Notes under the pieces: generated by a model | Told to the model about the DNA's origin: nothing | The model's input: the letters and a program-made list of their open reading frames with translations, nothing else | The model's database searches: none | In this document: piece by piece, positions 32,835 to 43,325 of the stretch | Layout of the letters: the number at the start of each line of letters is the position of its first letter | Position numbering within the stretch: position 1 is the stretch's first letter | Position numbers and translations under genes: made by a program | Source of the DNA: Limnephilus marmoratus | Lineage: Eukaryota; Arthropoda; Insecta; Trichoptera; Limnephilidae | Assembly (NCBI GenBank): GCA_917880885.1 | Contig: OU862913.1 | Span: 1,798,001-1,862,000 of the forward strand | Direction of reading: 5' to 3' | DNA length: 64,000 nt

Positions 32835-33688
32835 TGAGGGAGCGGGAGACAGAAATGAAAGTCGTCATGTCGAAGTGGTGAGTCAGTCATTTATTGGGCT
32901 ACGTAGCAGATGGTCGGTGGTCGGTAACATGAGGTAATGCGGAGTGCCGTAGATGATGCTGCAGGCGTACGGAGGTGGAGATGGTGTGGTGAAGGTCAGC
33001 GAGTTGCTCGACACCATGGCGGTGGAGATGACCTAGGTTCCAGGCCGTTGCTCGACGCTGTAAGTCGCGGAGATGAACGGTGTGTGGCTCGGTGAGCTGA
33101 GCCACCAGCAGGTAGTCCTGGCGAGGCGGTGTGAGTTTCCATGGCAGCGAAGCACGGTGGGCTTCGGGGTGCCATGAAGTGGTGAGCTGATCCCCGGACT
33201 GAAGGTGCGTCAAACCTTATAAGTCGCGGGATGGAGCTGATCTCAGGTGCTGAAGACACGATGGGCCTTGTAGCTGAGACGTGGTGATGAACCTCGGGAA
33301 GCTGCCCTGGATGTGTGCCATGCAGGAGATCGTTACATGCTGAGATGTTGGCCGACTGTAAGTGTGAGACTGAACTGGACTGAACTGCAGCGGGCGAGCG
33401 ATCGGCTGCTTATATAGGCGCGGTAGAGTAACTACCTCGCGGTAGGTAGTACGAGCCACTTCGAGAATATTCGGCGCCGTACAGATATTGTACGGTGCTG
33501 TCTCGAGACCTTTCTAGGCGGGGGCGATATTATTAACGTCGGGCTGGCACGGCAAGCGAGAAAGTACATCGCGATCAGTATAGGTAGGAAGGTACCTAGG
33601 CAAGTAGGTTTGCCGATGCACGCGAATATAAGGAGATGTTTCTCGTATCTTCTTTTGAGCGCGAAGATAATAATGATGTGTCGCCACA
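32835..33688 (-). repeat. 5' LTR of the two-LTR element
   Basis: 854 bp, followed on the minus strand by a GGTGACCCCGACG segment where the tRNA primer should pair. A TATATA at 33411-33416 lies in the LTR, but its role as a promoter is unproven. Confidence 0.8.
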
Positions 33689-33749
33689 AACATTTTAGAA
33701 ATCTAACCTTTCTAAAAAAAAAAGCCAAAATTGTTTGACTGTAATTATA

Positions 33750-34177
33750 CAGGGTGGCGCAAAACTACCGATATGGTTTGAATGTGTAGTAACTAACAAA
33801 CAGAACAGCGATCATCAATTAACAATTTTTAATCGCTGTTCCGTTGTGTTGTGTTTCATTTCAAATTCCCCAAGTTTTCTTCATAAAATTCTGAAATCAA
33901 AATAAAAAATATAATTAAATTTTAAAAGTTATTAAACATTCAAACCATATCGCTAGTTTTCACACATTCGTGCTCTTTTCACAGTAAATTTTGCATTACT
34001 TGATCAGCAATTAACAATTGTTGCGATTGCGCTATTCTGTTGTGTAGTGTTCCCAAATTTCCAAGTTCACAAATGTATTTCAAATTCCCCAAGTTTTCTT
34101 CACAAAATTCTAAAAAAATAAAAAATTTAAAAAGTTATTAAACATTCAAACCATATCGGCAGTTTTTCGCCACCCTT
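33750..34177. mobile_element. mariner-like MITE, internally duplicated copy
   Basis: Same TIRs and TA flanks (33748-33749, 34178-34179) as 8816-9034, but 428 bp instead of 219. Part of the interior including one terminus is repeated (33780-33955 against about 33980-34160). Confidence 0.75.
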
Positions 34178-34543
34178 TATTCTGAATTTAGAAACGAATC
34201 ATTACATTGACAAAAATAAAGGTTTCAACCTCTGCAGAGGAATTTAATGAAATTAGAATACGATGACACTAAATTTTAGAAATTTGTAAAAGTGTTAATA
34301 CCTAATAAATTTAGTGTAAGGAACTTAAAAATTAATGACTACATCTTAATTATATTTTCTGGCCGAAATTAGCTCAAGAGTGAGATAAATGGAATTCTTT
34401 AGAGGAAGCCTTTACCGCGTGAGAGAGGGATTCTTGCTAATGAATAATTTAAGATACCTATATAACATTTTTCAACAAGATTGTAAGTAACATTAATTAT
34501 ACTTTTTCTTATTTTATACCTCGGTAACATCCTATTTGCAAGA

Positions 34544-34594
34544 AATAAAAGTTTTTTCTATTTTTATTTATTTATTTATAATTGTGTTAATAAA
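34544..34594 (+). promoter_or_regulatory. candidate polyadenylation signals (copy B)
   Basis: AATAAA at 34544-34549 and 34589-34594, orthologous in position to those of copy A. Confidence 0.35.
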
Positions 34595-34841
34595 GTTAGT
34601 TTTTTTATTTGTGATTTGGTCTTCATGATAAAGGTAAGTTGGTTGTTAGCATCCTAGATGAGGAAGTAGAGCCCCGCAGAGAGGGATTTTAGTCCTAGTA
34701 ACTATCTCTTATCACAGTTCATTCCGGTCATCGATTTAAAAAAGAAACAGAGCTGCGGTTTGTGTTCTTTTAATCTGTCGTAGATTTTTTTTTTTATTTG
34801 AGACAAACAGGATACTTATAAAACATTTTGTGGGTAATATA

Positions 34842-35195
34842 CAGGGTGTTAAGGGACATACTTGACTTTAACCAGTGATTCCTGATATTATTTGGAGTAA
34901 AAAATGTACATGAAATTTTGGTCTCCGGTGACTTTTTTTGACGATTTTTTTTTTTCAAAAATGTTTTCTTCAAAATCACACAAAAAAAAATCTTCCGCAT
35001 GTCGTCACTGGTCACTCAGCCGAGTGTCCGACGAACCCCTTACCCCGCCTCCAACTCTTCAACAACTACCATTTGTTAATGTTTATGTAGAAAAAAAAAT
35101 GTCACCGGAGACCAAAATTTCGTTTGCATTTCTTACTCCAAATAATGTCAAGAATCACTGGCTAAAGTAAGTCAAGTACGTCCCGTAACACCCTG
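34842..35195. mobile_element. foldback MITE, copy of 9698-10058
   Basis: Starts CAGGGTGTTAAGGGACATAC, ends CGTAACACCCTG, TA on both sides (34840-34841, 35196-35197). Shared with copy A, therefore older than the duplication. Confidence 0.75.
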
Positions 35196-35261
35196 TATAA
35201 TAAATTAAAATACAAATATAAATATCCCTAGACTAATGTGTCTGCAGTAATCACGTTTGAA

Positions 35262-35471
35262 CAAGGACGGAAACAGGGGGGGGGATCATGGGGGTCATGA
35301 CCCACCCTGGGCTGGGTCCAAGACCTAGGTGGACCTACTTTTTACTTGTATCTATTATTATCAATATTAAATTATAACTTCTTGTGACTTGACCACGACT
35401 ATGTGACCCCCCCCCCCCCCTAACGCTATGTGACCCCCCCTCCCCTGGCGCCAAAGCTGGATCCGTTCTTG
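35262..35471. mobile_element. hAT MITE, copy of 10125-10336
   Basis: Flanked by CGTTTGAA (35254-35261) and CATTTGAA (35472-35479). The end sequences have drifted (CAAGGACGG, CCGTTCTTG). Shared with copy A. Confidence 0.75.
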
Positions 35472-35521
35472 CATTTGAATCTTCACAGAAGCAAACACAT
35501 GATAAACAATGCAAGTATTAT

Positions 35522-36205
35522 TTATACATACAAAAAATATTCTTTGGTGCACAAATCGGGGAGATATTTTTTGAAACAAGTTATATTATTGACAAAAATA
35601 TCTATGAAAGTGTGTATTTTAACAAGATCGTTGTATGATCGAGACATTCTAGATATAAGATTAAAATAGCCAGTATTATTGGTAAAAATTTCAGTCCAGA
35701 ATATGTTAAGGTTTCTGACTAAGTTACTGTCTATACGATTATTCAAAATTTTATATAGCATTAAGAGGTCATTTATGTTTCGTCTTTTAACCAGACTCTC
35801 TAATTTAAAATGTGCCATTCTTTGTTCGTACCCGTCTAGAAGATGGTAGACACCTGATCGGTAAGACAAAATCCATGTAAATTTTCTTTGCACTGATTCG
35901 AGTCTAGATACCTGTGTAATATAATGTGGATTCCAGACTGTTGACCCGTACTCAAGAACACTTCGGTTTAAGGAATTGAATAGAATTATTAGGCTATTAG
36001 AATTCTTAAACAGTTTGGTTGATTTTACAATAAAACAAAGTAATTTATTTGATTTACTCACACTGTGTTGATTGAATGTTAGTTTTTGGTCAAAAATAAT
36101 TCCTAAATCTTTAATTGATTCAACTGTCTCTTGATTGTAACCACATATGCTATATGAATACAGAGTTTTGTTGGTGTTCTTGGTGAAATTTATAACTTTG
36201 CCCAT
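35522..36205 (-). pseudogene. LINE RT C-terminal half (copy B, frame intact)
   Basis: A 227-codon minus-strand frame begins MGKVINFTKNTNK and contains VESIKDLGIIFDQKLTF (the LGxxxD box), RSVLEYGSTVWNPHYI, RLESVQRKFTWILSY and MLYKILNNRIDSNLV, the usual order after the RT palm in Jockey/CR1-type LINEs. The palm lies upstream, beyond a retroposon insertion at 36205-36513, so the 'start' Met is not a true initiator. Copy A carries a one-base deletion and a small deletion here. Confidence 0.75.
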
Positions 36206-36513
36206 TTTTTTTTACATTAGCTCCACACAGATGCCTATGTCATCTTTGGGGATGCTGTGTGGAGAATTTTTTTTAAGGAAAGGAAAGAGGGGAGAGTTCT
36301 GGGATGGAAGAGCGTTTAAGGCTTAAGGGGTGGGTAGAAATATGGGGTTCAGTGTGTCCTGGTCATCTGCCTCCAAGACCTAGACAAACCTCACCCATGA
36401 ACCCGGGCACCCCTGCTTAGTCACCAAACGTAGCGAACCACTTGGGGTGACCTATGGCAGAGGTGTTGGTTAAATAAAGTTTACCGGTGCGGCGGTACTC
36501 ATTCCCGCCTCCC
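36205..36513 (-). mobile_element. hairpin-ended retroposon R1 (copy B of 11124-11432)
   Basis: T-run at 36204-36212, 3' hairpin, 5' end near CGCCTCCC. It interrupts the LINE frame in the same place as in copy A. Confidence 0.65.
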
Positions 36514-37250
36514 AAATTCCAAAAATCCCAAATTGAATTGAGCGCTTAGCTATATTCAATTCCATTTAATTGTCAATACACCAGATGTAGATATTGTATT
36601 AAGGTCTTGTTGTAAGAGTTCACAATCTTTCATAGATTTAATTGCTTTATATAATTTGAGGTCATCAGCATATACCTAGAGAAAAATTTCAGCGGAATAA
36701 AAATATTTTAATTTAAATAGAATGCAGTATGCAATACCTTTGTTGATTATCCACTTATGAATTTTGTGTTTTAGATGTGTATTTTTTGTCATGTGGTGGT
36801 GGGTATATTGTGGGAAGAAAGTTTAGAGTCACTTTTAGAATTGGATGGTGAGCTAAAAACAGAAGAGAAGTAAGTAGATAATAGATCACATGTATCTTCT
36901 CCATTTGTTGCTGATTTGTCATGGAGATGCATGATTTTGGGGTGAGAATTAGAAATTCTTTTCGAATTAATGAGGGTTGAAAGATTTTTGAAACTGTTAG
37001 GGGGAGAATTTTCTATTGAATCTACATGGGCCTTAAGAACATGTACGTATGGATATTTTTACTCTAGCCCTCAAGATACAAAAACTGTCATAGTCACATT
37101 GATTTTTATATTTTTTCCATTTCTTTCTAAATTTTTGTTTTTCACTGAGTTATTGGATGAGAACACTGCTGAACCAAATTGGAAACTTATTATTCCTGAT
37201 TCTTAAGCGCGGAGTGTGTTTTTAATTGATAGCCATAACAAGTTATAAAA
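36514..37250 (-). pseudogene. LINE RT palm and linker relic (copy B)
   Basis: YADDLKLY-encoding sequence at about 36660-36685 (minus), then the upstream linker with KIMHLHD-like residues at about 36900-37000. Plus-strand open frames over the same DNA (36970-37206) are shadows. Confidence 0.65.
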
Positions 37251-37844
37251 ATGAAGTAAGGAGTCATTACAATTCAGGGTGTTAACCTTTCCCATACCAT
37301 CCTAAAAATACCCTCGACAAACCGTCTTGTAGCACAGCGTTACTCTATGGGATTTAGAAATTATTTCGGGTTTTTTGTAAAAATATTGTTGTGAATATTT
37401 TTTTATTTGGCTTATATTTATTTATTATATGAGAAGAATATTGATTCTGTGCCCTAAAACTGAAACATTAAAAAAATATTCATTCATAATAAATAATCAA
37501 ATATTATTTGAAACGCCTAACAAGGTGGGCGGCTGTGACAGCGACCGCCTAGGGTCACGTTAGCCTCCAAAATAGCACCATTGTTTCAGACAGCCACATG
37601 TGGAATGCGCTAAGTACTAGTAAGGGCTGACACCGACGTACTATCATTTTTTAAATACATTTACAAAAAATACTTTATCGTAAAGAGCTTTTTATGTTTG
37701 CTGATCTAAGTTAATACCAGATTGAATGGTTTTAACACTTGTTGCGTAGAGAAATAGATTAAAAAAAAATACGATACTTAAAGAACACTCGAATTTTAAT
37801 TTTTTTTACAGTTTTACGCAAAAACAAACCACGAATTTTGAAAT

Positions 37845-38020
37845 GAAAAACTTCTTTAGCACCGTTGTGATATGAAACTGGATGAAACGAAAAAGCGACA
37901 TAAAAAAAAGTAAACAAATCAAGAAAAAATAATGTTATAATTACCTTGAAGTGAAAACTTCTTTAGCACCGTTGTGATTTGAAACTGGATGAAAAAAAAG
38001 CGACACTAAAAAAACAAACA
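37845..38020. repeat. tandem repeat in X, ~120-bp unit x2
   Basis: CTTCTTTAGCACCGTTGTGA followed by an ATGAAACTGGATGAA-type stretch occurs twice. The mirror copy at 43870-44105 has three units. Confidence 0.65.
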
Positions 38021-38533
38021 CATGCATCTATAGCATTTATAGAGAATGGGTAAGAATAATCGGTCTCCTCTTTATGTGGTGCTTCGTAGCTTTACGACTC
38101 TTTTTTCTGAAAGTTTCGCTTCTACCGGTGTGAACTGCACACTAGTATTTTTTATAATACTCGTACGTTTTAACATTATTCCGAAATTTAGAGATAACCT
38201 TTAGGAACTTTTATGAGTGGAAATAGTTTACATAGCAAATTAAAAACATTAATTTCACAGGAACATAACGACAAAAACCAATAAGGTAAATTGTTATTAA
38301 AACATTAACCCGACGTGTTTATCATTACAAAATTTAACTAAAAATGTAGATGTAAAAGATTTTTACAAAAAAGCAAAACAAAGACTTTGTTATTATATTT
38401 ACCTACATATTATGTAATGCATTCGTCTATAGTAAATCAACATTAAATCGTAAAATGACGACCACACGTCATCTAGTACTATACGAAACTATAAGAACTT
38501 AAGCTGTGGATACTGTAGTGCAGACATATAGTA

Positions 38534-38835
38534 TTTTTTTTATATTAGCTTCACACATGAGGCCCTGAGGAAAATAATTCGCTTCAGGGCCTATGTCATC
38601 TTTGAGGAGAGGTCAAAAGGTCTCCCTCAACCAGTCTCTCCCGATCCGGCCAGCCATGCAGAGCCAGATGGTAGGCAGATGTACCCGCCGCCAAGATCGG
38701 GAACCAAACCTACCCCGTGTACCTGGGCACCCCTGCTAAGTCATCAAACGTACCAAACTACTTGAGGTCACTTATGGCAGAAGTGTTGGTTGTCCAATAA
38801 ATGGTTTCCGGGGCGTCGGCATGCCGTTGTTATGA
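38534..38835 (-). mobile_element. hairpin-ended retroposon R1
   Basis: T-run, TTAGCTTCACACATGAGGCC 3' end, and 5' end near GGTTTCCGGGGCG. Mirrored by 43028-43325, so it was already in X when X was copied. Confidence 0.65.
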
Positions 38836-39803
38836 AAAATATGTATTTTAGAAGATGATCGAAAAAGCAAGTTAAACAAAGACAGTGAGCGTTTGAAAAG
38901 AGTAAAAAAAATTTATTCTATACAAAAAATCTTTAGTTCACCTTTAATTCATTGAAATCTAACCATTTACATTTATTGCTACTTTTTTCCATGTAATAGT
39001 CATTTTTAAAGACGTCACTTTGCTACTGTTTCAATGGAAAGAAAGTCCCTTTTTAAAATATTTATTTTATGGGGTAGTTTTGGTAATAAAAAAGGTAGGT
39101 AAGATTCTAAATATTACAACCGACCCCACAACAGAGTTTAATGGCGGTGCAGTAATGTTTACAATCGTATATTGGATGAAGTATTGTCTTCGATACCGAA
39201 ACTACATCATGCAGCAGAGAGGATATACCACCAAAACGTTCAAAACCCTCTATCTCGACAAATACTCCTTGCTTCATTCGCATTCTTAAATCGTCTAATA
39301 CTCGTCCAGATAAATCTGAATAAATAGATGCTTGGTTGCGTTACGGTGCAATCTATCGAAGGACTACCGCGAGGTAAGAGATACATTCAAATGTGCTTTT
39401 TTAGAAATGATTTATCTGTATATTTCTATTATTCTGTCTCTTGGCGTGGTCAGACTGAAAGTATTTGATTCACTTGACCATGCCATGACTTCCTTGGCTA
39501 TTATTTACTTCGCGTCATATCTTCCTTTTTGAATGCCCTAACTTAATAAACATACCTTTCAATCCCATCCTTCAAGTACACTTGACGTGACTTTATCACT
39601 AAACAGCGCTATAAACAGGTGGAAATTATTATAATTTTTATCGGCCACCAGATCTCCATAAATAAACATGGCTCTACCTATAATGTGGTTTTACATGGTT
39701 TTATATGGTTTTACAACACATACATATCAGGAATCTCTTTTATAGAGCATGTCAACAATCCTTCCTTTGCCAGTTCAATGCCTTACTTTTCAACTTGGAA
39801 ATT

Positions 39804-40255
39804 TGGTGCCGCCGCCCCGGGAACCATTTATTGGATAACCAACACTTTTGCCAAAGGTCACCCCAAGTAGTTAGTTACGTTTCGTTACTTAGTAGGGGTG
39901 CCCGGGTTCGTGGGTAGAGATTTGTCCAGGTTTTGGCAGTGGATGCTTCTGCCTACCAGCTGCATGGCAGGCCAGATCGGGAGAGAATGGTTGAGGGAGT
40001 CTCTTTGACTTCTCCAGCTGCGATCTCTCGGAACATCGCCTTACACCGCAGTGAAAGAGATGGATTCGTACGTCCGTCACTCCTGGACACAATGACACCC
40101 AGATTCCTACCCACCCTTTATATCCTTTTCCTTCTCAGAACTTCCTAACCTTCCTTTCCTAAAAAGTCCCTCCACACCTCATCCCAAGGATGACATAGGC
40201 CCTTAGGGGAATTATTTTCCTCAGGGCCTCCTGTGTGGAGCTATTGTAAAAAAAG
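39804..40255 (+). mobile_element. hairpin-ended retroposon R1, near full length
   Basis: Starts TGGTGCCGCCGCCCCGGGAA, followed by CCATTTATTGGATAACCAAC. Ends with the double hairpin and TGTGTGGAGCTATTGTAAAA. No recognisable coding frame. Mirrored by 41600-42062. Confidence 0.7.
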
Positions 40256-40803
40256 TACTGCATTGTCATTGTCTTAATCAAGTCTTCCACGAAGAGATTA
40301 TTGATAAAAATAAAATGAAATTAAATAAACATTTATTACTTTTGAACTAATGTGGCATGACCCTGCAAATAACCCAAAACCCATAAAACTAAACAAAAAA
40401 CATCCCCCGTCATCTGATGGTCTACAATCGTAACATTTTGTCGTTAATTTTAAGGAAATACGCAGAAATGGATTAAAAAATGACTCTGGTTTGAGGATCA
40501 GGTGGTCGGTCGGCCGAACCTTCCGATGTGGTTCCTTATTTTTTTGTGGCTCTTTTTTTAATGAAAACGGAATGTCAAGCAACTAAAGTTTTTTTGCAGC
40601 AAGATAATTAATATTGTCATCTCTGTTTTCAGACATTTCAAATTTATGCACTAGAAAGCGACGACAAACGTACGAGTATTATGATGTCAATTTTGAGAAA
40701 TAAAATAGTCTCTACAGATAAGCAAAAGGTTTTAACGTTTTATATTTCATCTCTTTTTGTCATATATAACTAAAAGGAGATCGTAATATTGGACGTAGGT
40801 TAA

Positions 40804-41079
40804 CTCGCCCAGATCCACGATGCGATTTTCGTTTACAACGCTTTTTCAAACATCAATAACTCCTCAAATGCTTCAATCATTAAATCAACATTTTAGGTAT
40901 TCCTAAAAAATATATTTTTGCATCCGTAAAAATATTTAAAAAATTGTGACGATTCTGTATAAAATAATAAAAAAATGTTTTCCTAAAAGTCGACACATTT
41001 CTATGTCAGATGAGACAACAAATTTTAAATTTCTACGGGAATAACAGAGAAGACAAAACATTTATTCATTCCAACCTCA
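40804..41079 (-). repeat. inverted copy of flank Y between the two X copies
   Basis: This 276-bp spacer is the reverse complement of 44677-44950 (matching words: CCACGATGCGATT, ATCAATAACTCCTCAAAT, AAAAGTCGACACATTT). With 44677 onward it would form a palindrome centred on TTAA if the reverse X copy were absent. Confidence 0.7.
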
Positions 41080-41599
41080 TTAACCTACGTCCAATATTAC
41101 GATCTCCTTTTAGTGATGTATGACGAGAGAGAGAGTACTATCTGTAGAGACTATTTTACTTCTCAAAGTTGACATCATAATACGTTTGTCGTCGCTTTCT
41201 AGTGCATTTATTTGAAATGTCTGGAAATAGAGATGTCAATATCAAATATCTTGCTGCAAGAAAATTTGGGTTGCTTGACATTCCGTTTCCATTAAAAAAA
41301 GAGCCACAAAAAAAATAAGGAACCACATTGGAAGGTTCGGCCGACCGACCACCTGATCCTCAAACCAGAGTCATTTTTAATCCCTTTCTGTGTATTTCCT
41401 TAAAATTAACGACAATATGTTACGATTGTAGACAATCAGATGACGGGGGATGTTTTTTGTTTAGTTTTATGGGTTTTGGGTTATTTGCAGGGTCATGCCA
41501 CATTAGTTAAGAAGTAATAAATGTTTGTTTAATTTCATTTTATTTTTATCAAATAATCTCTTCGTGGAAGACTTGATTAAGACAATGATAATGCAGTAC

Positions 41600-42062
41600 T
41601 TTTTTACAATAGCTCCACACAGGAGGCCCTGAGGAAAATAATTCCGCTCATGGCCTATGTCATCCTTGGGGATGATCTGTGGAGGGTCTTTTTAGGAAAG
41701 GAAGGTTAGGAAGTTCTGAGAAGGAAAAGGATATAAGGGGTGGGTAGGATTCTGAGTGTCATTGTGTCCAGGAGGACGTATGAATCCATCTCTTCCACTG
41801 CGGTATAAGGCGATGTTCCGAGAGAGTACAGCTGGAGAAGTCAAAGAGACTCCCTCAACCATTCTTTCCTGATCCGGCTTGCCATGCAGTTGGTAGGCAG
41901 ATGCATCCACCGCCAAAACCTGGACAAATCTCTACCCATGAACCCGGGCACCCCTACTAAGTCACGAAACGTAGCTAACTACTTGGGGTGACCTTTGATA
42001 GAAGTGTTGGTTATCCAATAAATTGTTCCTGGGGCGGCGGGTATGGGTGCCGCCGCCCCAGG
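41600..42062 (-). mobile_element. hairpin-ended retroposon R1
   Basis: T-run at 41600-41605, AGCTCCACACAGGAGGCCCT 3' end, and 5' end at GGGTGCCGCCGCCCCAGG. Mirror of 39804-40255. Confidence 0.7.
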
Positions 42063-43027
42063 ATTGAAAAGTAAGGCATTGAACTGGTAAAGGAAGGATA
42101 ATTGTTGACATGCTCTATAAATGAGATTCCCGATATGTATGTGTTGTAAACCCATGTAGTTTCATTATAGGTAGAGCCATGTTAATTTTTGGAGATCTGG
42201 AAGGGATACAAGGCCGATAAAAATTATAAAAATTTCCACCTCCTTATAGCGCAGTTTAGTGACAAAGTCACGTCAAGTGTACTTGATGGATGGGATTAAA
42301 AGGAACGCTTATTTAGTGAGGGCATTCAAAAAGGAAGATATGACGCGAAGTGAATAATAGCGAAGGAAGTCGTGGCATGGTCAAGTGAATCAAATACTTT
42401 CAGTCGGACCACGCCAAGAGACAGAATATTAGAAATATACAGTTAAATCATTTTTAAAAGAGGACGTTTGAATGTATCTCTTACCTCGCGGTAGTCCTCC
42501 GATAGAGTGCACCGTAACGCAATCAAGCATCTGTTTATTCAGATTTATCTGGACGAGTATTATATGATTTAAAAATAAGAATGAAGCACGGAGTATTTGT
42601 CGAGATAGAGGATTTTGGTGATATATTCTCTCTGCTGCATGATACTTCGTCCAAAATACGATTGTAAACATTACTGCACCACCATAAAACTCTTTTGTGA
42701 GGGTCGGGTGCAATATTTAGAATCTTACCTACTTATTTTATTACCAAAACTACCCCCATAAAATAATTATTTTAAAAAGGGACTTTCTTTCCATTGAAAC
42801 AGTAGCAAAGTGTCGCTTTACAAATGATTATTACATGGAAGGAAGTAGCAATAAATATAAATGGTTAGGTTTCAATGAATTAAAGGTACACTTTGCAATG
42901 AATGTTATGATTTTAAGAATACATTTTTAAAGAATTTTTTTTTTTACTATTTTAGAACGCTCACTGTCTTTGTTTAACTTGCTATTTCGATCATCTTCTA
43001 AAATGCATATTTTTCATAATAACGGCA

Positions 43028-43325
43028 AGCCGTCGCCCCGGAAACCATTTATTGGACAACCAACACTTCTGCCATAAGTGGCCTCAAGTAGTTACGTTTG
43101 ATGACTTAGCAGGGGTGCCCAGGTTCATGGGGTAGGTTTGGTTCCGGATCTTCGCGACGGGTACGTCTGCCTTCCAACTGGCTCTGCGTGGCTGGCCGGG
43201 TCGGAAGAGACTGGTTGTGGGAGACATTTTGACCTCTCCAGCAGGAAGACCTCTCCTCAAAGATGACATAGACCCTGAGGCGAATTATTTTCCTCAGAGC
43301 CTCAAGTGTGAAGCTAATGTAAGAA
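43028..43325 (+). mobile_element. hairpin-ended retroposon R1
   Basis: Begins AGCCGTCGCCCCGGAAACCA, ends CTCAAGTGTGAAGCTAATGT. Mirror of 38534-38835. Confidence 0.65.

Larger units (their letters stand above)
31780..33688 (-). mobile_element. two-LTR non-autonomous retroelement (TRIM-like), young
   Basis: Two direct 854-bp repeats (31780-32633, 32835-33688) flank only 201 bp. Read on the minus strand, each begins TGTGGCGACACATC and ends in CTCCC(T/C)CA. A 4-bp duplication AACA flanks the insertion (31776-31779, 33689-33692), and copy A shows the empty site ('ttaaacatttt', about 8752). A purine-rich tract (GGGAAGGGGGTG) precedes the 3' LTR, and ACTGGTGACCCCGACGTG follows the 5' LTR at the primer-binding-site position. 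No gag or pol. It is GC-richer than its surroundings. Confidence 0.85.
25939..37281 (+). repeat. segmental duplication, copy B
   Basis: Paralogous to 4431-12200. Additions found only here: an inverted repeat and AT run at 26294-26482, about 440 bp in intron 3 (28196-28636), a longer finger array, the two-LTR element at 31780-33688, and a longer MITE at 33750-34177. Flank homology continues past 37281 into repeat X. Confidence 0.85.
37282..40803 (+). repeat. TTAA-bounded repeat X, forward copy
   Basis: 3522 bp from TTAACCTTTCCCATACC to GACGTAGGTTAA. The whole length is mirrored by 41080-44676. TTAA at both ends of both copies is what a piggyBac-type transposon leaves, but the two termini share only CCT as an inverted repeat and I find no transposase. 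Contains two family R1 retroposons (38534-38835 minus, 39804-40255 plus) and a two-unit array at about 37845-38020. Confidence 0.65.

Noticed and set aside
32835..33688. The 31780-32633 / 32835-33688 pair as a simple host tandem duplication
   Set aside because: TG...CA ends, a 4-bp target duplication, an empty site in copy A, and PBS- and PPT-like tracts make it an LTR element.
31844..33728. Several 80-145 codon minus-strand frames in 31844-33728, appearing twice with identical sequence
   Set aside because: They lie inside the two LTRs and are identical because the LTRs are. No protein family is recognisable, and GC-rich DNA opens frames by chance.
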